DNA from: Kribbella sp. VKM Ac-2569 | GTDB taxonomy: Bacteria > Actinomycetota > Actinomycetes > Propionibacteriales > Kribbellaceae | NCBI RefSeq assembly: GCF_004216905.1 | Contig: NZ_SGXJ01000003.1 | Location: 124,001 to 188,000 of the forward strand | Reading direction: 5' to 3' | DNA length: 64,000 nt | Shown: positions 58,421 through 64,000 of the stretch, piece by piece | How positions within the stretch are numbered: position 1 is the stretch's first letter | Layout: each line of letters opens with the position of its first letter | Notes under the pieces: model-generated | Databases searched by the model: none | Told to the model about the DNA's origin: nothing | Seen by the model: only the letters and a program-made list of their open reading frames with translations | Made by a program: the position numbers and the translations under genes

Positions 58421-59199
58421 AGGATGTTGGCCCTCCATGACTGCGGTGACAGTCCATGTTCGGCGGCGAACGCTCGGCTGAAGGCTGCGATCGATCCGTA
58501 GCCGCAGCGGGACGCGACGGCCTCGACCGGGAGACTGCGATCGGACAGCAGATCCCGGGCCGCGCCCATGCGGACCTCCCGCAGCATCCGGACCGGGCTC
58601 CGACCGAGCGCCTTCTGGAAACGTGCGCTGAGCGCGGACCGGGACAGGTGCACCAGGCCGGCCAGCGACTCGACGCTCCACTTGTTCGCCGGGTCTGCGA
58701 TCACGGCTTCGAGCACGCGAGTCACCAGCGGGTCGGTATGCGTCTCGGAGCCCTGGTCCGCCAGCCAGGAGTCCGTCATCGCAGCACCGACGAGGTTGCC
58801 GTAGCCGTCCGCGAACACCGAGGCACGGCAGGCACCGTCGAGCGGGCAGCCCCGGACCAGTTCGGCGACGCCCGCGTGCCGTGCTGCGAACCCGCGAATC
58901 ACCATCGGACTTGGGACGGGGTACGTCGCGACAGCCACCCGGAGGTCCGCGACCGCAAGCTTGGCGCGTGCATCTGTGGTCACTGCGAAGCCGGTCCGTG
59001 AGTCGAGCCAGGCCGCGTCGCCAGGTGCAAGCTGCGTAGTGCCGGCCGCTGTTCCGAGGTTCGCCGTACCGCTGAGCACCAGGAACCACAGCGGTCCCGG
59101 CGAACTCAGCGACGCCGTACCGACGAGAAGGCGATGCGTCAGTTCGCTCAGATCGAATCGGGCGGTCGTCGGGCGTCCACGAAGGTCAGATTGAGCCAC
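58330..59199 (-). CDS. AraC family transcriptional regulator (cupin_6 type)
   Basis: 289 aa. An N-terminal cupin sensor (LWFLVLSGTANLGTAAGTTQ) precedes a two-part AraC helix-turn-helix: WSVESLAGLVHLSRSALSAR and VEAVASRCGYGSIAAFSRAF. It resembles regulators that sit beside MFS exporters. The last 91 bp lie within the convergent MFS gene; the DNA-binding domain ends before or in this region. GTG 59199 is used but has no clear ribosome site, so the true start could be downstream. Confidence 0.88.
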   Translation of the reverse strand: MAQSDLRGRPTTARFDLSELTHRLLVGTASLSSPGPLWFLVLSGTANLGTAAGTTQLAPGDAAWLDSRTGFAVTTDARAKLAVADLRVAVATYPVPSPMVIRGFAARHAGVAELVRGCPLDGACRASVFADGYGNLVGAAMTDSWLADQGSETHTDPLVTRVLEAVIADPANKWSVESLAGLVHLSRSALSARFQKALGRSPVRMLREVRMGAARDLLSDRSLPVEAVASRCGYGSIAAFSRAFAAEHGLSPQSWRANILQAPGLRSTANPIPLTTAHTAPSTRVAATP

Positions 59200-59234
59200 A
59201 AACAGAAAACAGCCCGGGTCAATCGGTGTATTCC

Positions 59235-60134
59235 CTACTCAGCAAGCGCGACGGCGATCCGGGCAGCGACAGCAGCGTTGTTCCGGGCCAGTGCGAGGTT
59301 GGCCGGGATGCTCTGCCCGTCCGTCTCCTTCTCGATCCGCGCGAGCACGTAAGGCGTGACAGCGGGACCCACGACCCCTGCCCGCGCGCTCGCCTCCAAC
59401 GCAGCCGTGAGTACGGCGTCGATTCGCGCCGCCGGGATCTCGTCGTCGACGGGAATCGGAACCGTCAGTAGTACGCCGGTCGCCGGCCTCGCCCGAAAAC
59501 GGAGTACGTCGCAGACCACTCGCTCGTCGTCCACGCGATGGGGGACCGGTAAGCCGCTCGACCGCGTGTAGAAGGCCGGGAACCAGTCGTGCTGCCAGCC
59601 CAGAACCGGTACGCCGGCGGTCTCGAGATACTCGAGTGTTCGGGGCAGGTCGAGGAAGGCCTTGGCGCCGGCGCAGACGGTGATGACCGGGTGGTTGGCG
59701 ATCGCGTCGAGGTCGGCCGAGACGTCTCCGCTGAGCTCTGATCCGCGGTGGACGCCGCCGATGCCGCCGGTGGCGAACACCGAGATGCCGGCCGCATGCG
59801 CGAGCGCGACGGTGGCCGAGACGGTGGTGACGCCGACGTCCCAGCCCTGTGCCTGCGCTACCGCGAGATCGCGCTCGGCGACCTTGCGGGTGCCCTGCAG
59901 CACTCTCTTCTCCTCGTCCGGCGAGAGGCCGAGTTGGGCACGGCCGTCGAGGATCGCGGCCACGGCCGGCACCGCACCGTGGTCTCGTACTGCCTGCTTG
60001 CAGAGTTCGAGCGCATCGGCGTTGGCCGGGGCAGGCAGTCCGAGGTTGGAGAAGATCGTCGACTCGAGCGCGACGACCGCGCGGTGCTCGGCCAGCGCTT
60101 GGGCCACGTCGTCGGACAGGATGGGCTCAATCAC
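59235..60134 (-). CDS. psuG: Pseudouridine-5'-phosphate glycosidase
   Basis: 299 aa. The family pattern is clear: HRAVVALESTIFSNLGLPAP, RDLAVAQAQGWDVGVTTVSA, VFATGGIGGVHRG and ITVCAGAKAFLDLPRTLEYL (active-site Lys), ending IPANLALARNNAAVAARIA. It reversibly splits pseudouridine 5'-phosphate to uracil and ribose 5-phosphate, working after a pseudouridine kinase. The GTG at 60134 overlaps the end of a damaged PfkB kinase gene by 8 bp, so the kinase normally encoded next to psuG is broken here. Confidence 0.95.
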   Translation of the reverse strand: MIEPILSDDVAQALAEHRAVVALESTIFSNLGLPAPANADALELCKQAVRDHGAVPAVAAILDGRAQLGLSPDEEKRVLQGTRKVAERDLAVAQAQGWDVGVTTVSATVALAHAAGISVFATGGIGGVHRGSELSGDVSADLDAIANHPVITVCAGAKAFLDLPRTLEYLETAGVPVLGWQHDWFPAFYTRSSGLPVPHRVDDERVVCDVLRFRARPATGVLLTVPIPVDDEIPAARIDAVLTAALEASARAGVVGPAVTPYVLARIEKETDGQSIPANLALARNNAAVAARIAVALAE

Positions 60135-60536
60135 ACGCGGTTCCGTTCTCGTCAGCGGTCATGGACAGCGTGGCACCGGGTTCGCGGAGAACCCGCCTGG
60201 CAAGGGTATGGCCCGCCTTGACCGCCTCGACGGCGTCGGCGTCAGCGAGTACGGCGGACAGGAAGCCCGCCGCGAACGCATCGCCTACACCGGTCGTGTC
60301 GCGCACTTCGTCGACCGGGGGCACCGGGGCAGTTGTCGATGTGTTGGCGTGAATCTCTGTGGGCTCTACGCCGTTCTTGACGACAACCGTCGTACCAGAT
60401 GTCGCCCTGCCGCGCCGCCGCGTGTCCGGCAGATCCGCGCGGGGTTGTCCGTCCCGGACCGCGCCGTACCCGCTGCCCAGACCACCACGTCCTCGACGAG
60501 GTCGCCAACACACACGAGCGTACGGCGATCCGACAC
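60127..60536 (-). pseudogene. PfkB family (probable pseudouridine) kinase remnant, internal deletion plus frameshift
   Basis: From GTG 60536, with GGGAGGTGG upstream, the frame encodes a PfkB N-terminus (RRTLVCVGDLVEDVVVWAAG, RICRTRGG) for about 45 residues and soon stops. In another frame, from about 60410 to the stop at 60127, the kinase C-terminus is intact: TTVVVKNGVEPTEIHAN and VRDTTGVGDAFAAGFLSAVL. About 150 to 180 residues between these parts are missing, judging by the usual length near 300. The remnant sits directly upstream of psuG, where pseudouridine kinase genes usually lie. The GVGD anion-hole motif survives but no intact protein can form. Confidence 0.8.
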
Positions 60537-60559
60537 AGCTACCACCTCCCGCGCCGACG

Positions 60560-61105
60560 CTACGGCACGTTTGCCAGGAGGCCTTCGAGCAGTTGGCGGC
60601 CGAGCGGCCAGTCGCCGAGATCGCTGGCGGAATTGATATGTCCGGCGCGATCCACCAGGTGACAATCCGCCTTCCAGGCGTCGGCGAAGGTGGTCGCCCG
60701 TTCTGCGGTGCAGTACGGGTCGTCTGTGCTGGCTACCAGCAGCGAACGGCAGGGGAGGGGTTGCGTCGGGACGGCCCGGAACGTTCCCGCGCGGTCGGGG
60801 AACGTGGGGTGCTGAGTGTCTGGAGGTGCTACGAGGAGTGCAGCTGTGGCGGATCCTCCCGCGGCGAGCCAAGCGGCGGCGGTCCAGCAGCCCAGGCTGT
60901 GCGCCACCAGCACCACGTCATCGTCGCGGTCGCGGGCATCGTCGTACGCCCGTTGTGTCGCGGCAACCCAGTCGTCCAGCTCAGGCTCGCTCCACGACGC
61001 CGGAACGATCCGTACGGCGCGGTCGCCCCAGGACTGTTCCCATCGGCTTTGCCAGTGCACACCGTCGGAGCCGTCGATGCCCGGGAGGATGACAAACGCT
61101 GTCAC
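60560..61105 (-). CDS. RBBP9/YdeN family alpha/beta hydrolase
   Basis: 181 aa. FVILPGIDGSDGVHWQSRWE, the nucleophile elbow VVLVAHSLGCW (Ser) and the C-terminal His segment VDRAGHINSASDLGDWP match the RBBP9/YdeN serine hydrolase family. The acidic residue lies in ASTDDPYC. The substrate is unknown. GTG 61105 is preferred because GCGAGG is upstream and the fold starts there. Confidence 0.9.
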   Translation of the reverse strand: MTAFVILPGIDGSDGVHWQSRWEQSWGDRAVRIVPASWSEPELDDWVAATQRAYDDARDRDDDVVLVAHSLGCWTAAAWLAAGGSATAALLVAPPDTQHPTFPDRAGTFRAVPTQPLPCRSLLVASTDDPYCTAERATTFADAWKADCHLVDRAGHINSASDLGDWPLGRQLLEGLLANVP

Positions 61106-61228
61106 TGCAGACCTCGCTTTCACTTGCGCAACCCACGACCATGGGAGGCTTGAGGCACCGAGTCTGATCGAATCAACAGGCTCGCGACGGCGTGGCAAGT
61201 GATCACAAAGACATTGGCGGCAACAACC

Positions 61229-61675
61229 ATGGAATCACTCGACGAGATCGACCGGCGGATCCTCGCCCTGCTCCAGGCCGAGGGCCGGCTGACCGGCGCC
61301 GAGCTCGGCCGCCGGGTCGGGCTGTCCCAGCCTGCCGCGAGCGCGCGGGTCCAGCGACTCGAGAAGACCGGCGTCATCACGGGGTACCGGGCGGTCGTCG
61401 ACCCGGCCAAGCTCGGGCTCGGCATCACCGCCCACATCAGGCTGCGCATCTCGCACGCGCAACTCGAACAGGCGCTCGCGCTCGCCTCGCGGACCTCCGA
61501 CATCACCGCGATCCGTCGGGTCACGGGCGAGGACTGCCTGCTCTGCGACGTTCACTGCTCCGACGCGCGCCGCCTCGAGACCATCATCGACAGCCTCGCC
61601 CGCTTCGGCCCGGTGACCACGGCCCTCGTCCTGCACGACTACTCGGCACGTGCGTTGACGCCTGCCGAGGAGTGA
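61229..61675 (+). CDS. Lrp/AsnC family transcriptional regulator
   Basis: 148 aa. The helix-turn-helix spans LDEIDRRILALLQAEGRLTG and RRVGLSQPAASARVQRLEKT; the C-terminal RAM domain ends in LARFGPVTTALVLHDYSARA. It likely binds an amino acid or similar ligand and forms oligomers. GTG 61199 is an alternative start. It diverges from the RBBP9-like hydrolase and precedes the DUF4091 gene on the same strand by 108 bp. Confidence 0.92.
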   Translation: MESLDEIDRRILALLQAEGRLTGAELGRRVGLSQPAASARVQRLEKTGVITGYRAVVDPAKLGLGITAHIRLRISHAQLEQALALASRTSDITAIRRVTGEDCLLCDVHCSDARRLETIIDSLARFGPVTTALVLHDYSARALTPAEE

Positions 61676-61695
61676 GCCTCATCGTGGGACGGCGG

Positions 61696-61745
61696 TTGTG
61701 CGTTGATGCGCGAATCTGCATCATAGAGTCCACTATTACGCACAA
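61696..61745 (+). promoter_or_regulatory. Inverted repeats upstream of the DUF4091 gene
   Basis: TTGTGCGT (61696-61703) and ACGCACAA (61738-61745) are an exact inverted pair 34 bp apart. Between them ATAGAGTCCACTAT (61723-61736) has ATAG/CTAT arms. These may be regulator sites; the -35/-10 assignment is unclear. Confidence 0.4.
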
Positions 61746-61783
61746 GTGATGGATGACGTGCTTGTCGGAAGGAGTGGTCCGAA

Positions 61784-63436
61784 GTGACCGCCAAGTGGGA
61801 GTTCGTGCTCTGCGATGCGCTCGCGAAGGTGCACCCGGTGCGGGACCCGCGCCCCGTGTCCGCCGAGACCACGTTCCAGGCCTTCCTCGGTGAGCCGGCG
61901 TCGTTCCAGCTCGCGTACCGCCCTCCGCTCGAGCCGAAGTTCCGCGACCCCCGCCCGCTGCAGGTGCGGGTCGAGGGCCCGGCGGCCGACCTGGTCGCCA
62001 TGTCGAGTGTCGACCTCGTGCCTTGCTCCTTCGTCGCACCTCCGGGCCATGACGACGGGTACGAGTTCGACGAGCCCGGCCTGTATCCGGATGTGCTGCG
62101 CCCGGTGCCGAACGGCGAAGCTCCGGTGCGGTTCGGCAGCTGGAGTGCGTTGTGGTGCGACGTCACCACGACCGATCCGGCGCGCGCCGGCGTACACGAA
62201 CTCACCGTCGTGGTGAGCGCGCCCGACGGCTCCGAGCTGCATCGCGCGGCGGTCGCCGTCGAGATCACGGGGATCGAGTTGCCGCCGCTCGACATCGTGT
62301 CGGGGCACTGGATGCACCTCGACTCGCTCGCGGACCACTACGGCGTCGAGGTGTTCAGCGAGGAGCACTGGACCATCGTGGAGCGCTTCATGGCGTCCGC
62401 GGTTGAGATGGGTGCGACGTCGCTGCTCGCGCCGGTCTGGACGCCGCCGCTCGACACCGCGGTCGGTACGTACCGGACCGTTGTGCAGCTGATCGACATC
62501 ACGGCGAACGAGGAAGGGTACGCGTTCGGGTTCGATCGACTTCGACGGTGGCTCGACGTATGTCGGCGTACCGGGATCACCGGGGTCGAGGTCGCGCACC
62601 TGTTCACCCAGTGGGGCGCGAAGGCCACGCCCGGCATCGTGGTGGGCGAGGAGCGCGTCTTCGGGTGGAACGTGGCGGCGACCGACGTACGGTATCGGGA
62701 GTTGATGGAAGCATTGCTGCCCTCGCTGCAGGCCGTGCTCGACGAGGAATGGGACCGCGACCACGTCGTCTTTCACATCTCCGACGAGCCGTCGGGGGAG
62801 GACGGGCTCGCGAGCTACCTTGCGGCGAAGTCTGTGGTCGCCGATCTCCTGAAGGGCTGGACGGTTGTCGACGCCCTGAGCGAGCACTCCTTCTACACGT
62901 CGGGTGCCGTGGAGGTGCCCGTTGTCGCGACCGATCATGTGGAGCCGTTCCTGGCCGAGCGGCCGGAACGTCTGTGGGTCTACTACTGCGTCAGCCAGGA
63001 TCGCGATGTCGCCAATCGGTTCATCGGGATGCCTTCGGCGCGGAACCGCGCGATCGGGCACCAGCTGTTCGCATCCGGCGTGGACGGGTTCCTGCACTGG
63101 GGATTCAACTTCTGGTACACGTGGCACTCGATCCGGCGGGTGGATCCGTTCGCGGACACCTCGGCCGGCGGCGCGTTCCCGTCCGGCGATCCCTTCGCGG
63201 TCTACCCCGGCCCGGACGGCACACCCTGGCCGTCGCTCCGTCACCGCGTTTTCGCACAGGCGATGTGGGACCACCGCGCACTCCAGGCCGTACGCGCGGC
63301 CCACGGCAACGCGGCTGCACTCGACCTCATCGACCCCGACCGAACCCTCCGCTTCAACCGCCCAGTACTCGACCCGAACCACTACTACAAAGCCCGCCAA
63401 CGCATCACCGAGGCACTGACAGTTCCTGCGGTTTAG
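61784..63436 (+). CDS. DUF4091 domain protein (GH123-related)
   Basis: 550 aa, no signal peptide. An N-terminal beta domain (about 1-165) leads to a TIM-barrel-like half with SGHWMHLDSLADHYGVEVFS, GVEVAHLFTQWGAKATPGI, VVFHISDEPSGEDGLASYLA and the DUF4091 end GVDGFLHWGFNFWYTWHSIR. The adjacent Asp-Glu in HISDEP is in the position of the GH123 catalytic residues (beta-N-acetylgalactosaminidase, substrate-assisted). It is predicted to be an intracellular glycosidase of unknown specificity. A GGAAGGAG sequence precedes GTG 61784. Confidence 0.85.
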   Translation: MTAKWEFVLCDALAKVHPVRDPRPVSAETTFQAFLGEPASFQLAYRPPLEPKFRDPRPLQVRVEGPAADLVAMSSVDLVPCSFVAPPGHDDGYEFDEPGLYPDVLRPVPNGEAPVRFGSWSALWCDVTTTDPARAGVHELTVVVSAPDGSELHRAAVAVEITGIELPPLDIVSGHWMHLDSLADHYGVEVFSEEHWTIVERFMASAVEMGATSLLAPVWTPPLDTAVGTYRTVVQLIDITANEEGYAFGFDRLRRWLDVCRRTGITGVEVAHLFTQWGAKATPGIVVGEERVFGWNVAATDVRYRELMEALLPSLQAVLDEEWDRDHVVFHISDEPSGEDGLASYLAAKSVVADLLKGWTVVDALSEHSFYTSGAVEVPVVATDHVEPFLAERPERLWVYYCVSQDRDVANRFIGMPSARNRAIGHQLFASGVDGFLHWGFNFWYTWHSIRRVDPFADTSAGGAFPSGDPFAVYPGPDGTPWPSLRHRVFAQAMWDHRALQAVRAAHGNAAALDLIDPDRTLRFNRPVLDPNHYYKARQRITEALTVPAV

Positions 63437-63590
63437 GGTGAAGCCGTACGGCGTGCGCCTCGCTTGGTGTGCTCGCCGGAGTCGACGAAGGCGCTCCGGT
63501 TCGATTGACCAGCAGCTGGGAAACTATTCGTCACTGGGGGACGATTTCTTACCCCACTGCCACCTAAGGCGTGAGGACTGCCTGCGTCGG

Positions 63591-64000
63591 CTAGCGGTAG
63601 CCGCGTTTGAGGAGGTATTTCGCTCCTGCTTCATAGCCTTTCGGGGTGAGGAGCTCGAAGCCGAAGGCGTCGGCGAGGCGGCTGGTCGTGTTGAAAGCGG
63701 TACACACCGCGAGCGCGTCCTTGACCTGCTGGGGTGAGACGCCAGCGGCCAGGACGTCGCGCAGGTCGTCGGCGTCGACGCGTCCGTTGCGGATCAACTT
63801 GCCGAGCATGCGCAGCGTTGCCCGGAGCGGCTCATCGAGCGACGCCGATTCCAGGTCGTCGAGGATCGCCGCCACCCGCGGACCGTCTTGGTAGGCGAGG
63901 CTTGCGGTCGCGGTGTGGGCGCCGACGCAGAACGCGGACTGGTTCAGCTTGGCCACGTAGGCGGCCATCAGCTCGCGGTCGCCGACGGACCAGTCGGAGG
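63591..64000 (-). CDS. AhpD/carboxymuconolactone decarboxylase-like protein (5' end beyond the window)
   Basis: The frame stays open to the window edge (SDWSVGDRELMAAYVAKLNQ), so ATG 63968 is internal. The family pattern is ELMAAYVAKLNQSAFCVGAH; the usual CxxC of AhpD reads SAFC, leaving a single Cys (CVGAH). Peroxidase-related members reduce peroxides with the two Cys, so this one may lack that activity or use another partner. The C-terminal half has DALAVCTAFNTTSRLADAFG, a typical CMD helix. Function uncertain. Confidence 0.8.
   Translation of the reverse strand, partial: SDWSVGDRELMAAYVAKLNQSAFCVGAHTATASLAYQDGPRVAAILDDLESASLDEPLRATLRMLGKLIRNGRVDADDLRDVLAAGVSPQQVKDALAVCTAFNTTSRLADAFGFELLTPKGYEAGAKYLLKRGYR

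Noticed and set aside
1..64000. tRNA, rRNA, CRISPR array, IS element or prophage
   Set aside because: No cloverleaf, rRNA signature, spaced repeat array, transposase, integrase or phage structural gene was recognised anywhere in the window.

Overview
The window looks like chromosomal DNA of a high-GC actinomycete, most likely Kribbella or a near relative. The reasons are the very high GC at third codon positions, frequent GTG starts, many secreted carbohydrate-active enzymes, paired TetR/LacI regulators, a DUF222-HNH (13E12-type) gene, and a mix of Shine-Dalgarno-led and apparently leaderless genes. I see no rRNA, tRNA, CRISPR array, insertion sequence or phage module. The first gene (carboxylesterase) and the last gene (AhpD-like) are cut by the window edges.

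Layout. 1-4 kb: a type-B carboxylesterase fragment and a secreted GH27 alpha-galactosidase. 4-6.5 kb: a diiron (acyl-ACP-desaturase-like) protein coupled to a TetR regulator behind a perfect 18-bp palindrome, then an NPP1-type necrosis-inducing protein. 6.7-12.1 kb: a small membrane protein, an FAD-Rieske oxidoreductase divergent from a GH13 enzyme, a sugar-efflux-like MFS and a DUF1089 protein. 12.1-16.5 kb: two overlapping crcB fluoride-channel genes, a secreted GH92 mannosidase and a secreted propeller-like protein. 16.8-25.9 kb: housekeeping and regulatory genes (quinone oxidoreductase with TetR, Rv0909-type antitoxin, an acidic low-complexity protein, ECF sigma factor, GNAT, DUF2505, LysR with a membrane protein and Tat-exported multicopper oxidase, MuiA-like protein). 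26-29 kb: a DUF222-HNH gene whose start codon lies inside an SOS box, plus small genes. 29-38 kb: a LacI regulator, a 1134-aa secreted six-hairpin glycosidase-like protein and a 697-aa glycosidase-like protein that I cannot place in a family, an epoxide hydrolase and an alpha/beta hydrolase. 38-46 kb: an NAD-dependent DNA ligase, a DHA2 efflux pump, a nitroreductase and a large XRE-SARP-NB-ARC-TPR regulator.

The most distinctive region is 46.0-56.4 kb. It encodes a class III CoA-transferase, a LacI repressor, and a tightly packed operon: lipoprotein solute-binding protein, two ABC permeases, Gfo/Idh/MocA dehydrogenase, a second CoA-transferase, a solute-binding-like protein with no signal peptide, a MaoC hydratase and an amidohydrolase/lactonase-like enzyme. 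Three matching LacI-type operators lie before the first CoA-transferase and before the transporter operon, so all of it probably forms one regulon. The gene content implies uptake of a sugar-like compound, oxidation and lactone opening, then processing as CoA thioesters. I know of no described pathway with this exact set. No transporter ATPase is encoded locally.

56.4-64 kb: a small membrane protein, a DUF6328 protein, an MFS transporter with an overlapping AraC regulator, psuG next to the deleted remnant of a PfkB (probable pseudouridine) kinase, an RBBP9-like hydrolase, an Lrp/AsnC regulator, a DUF4091 (GH123-related) protein and an AhpD-like protein.
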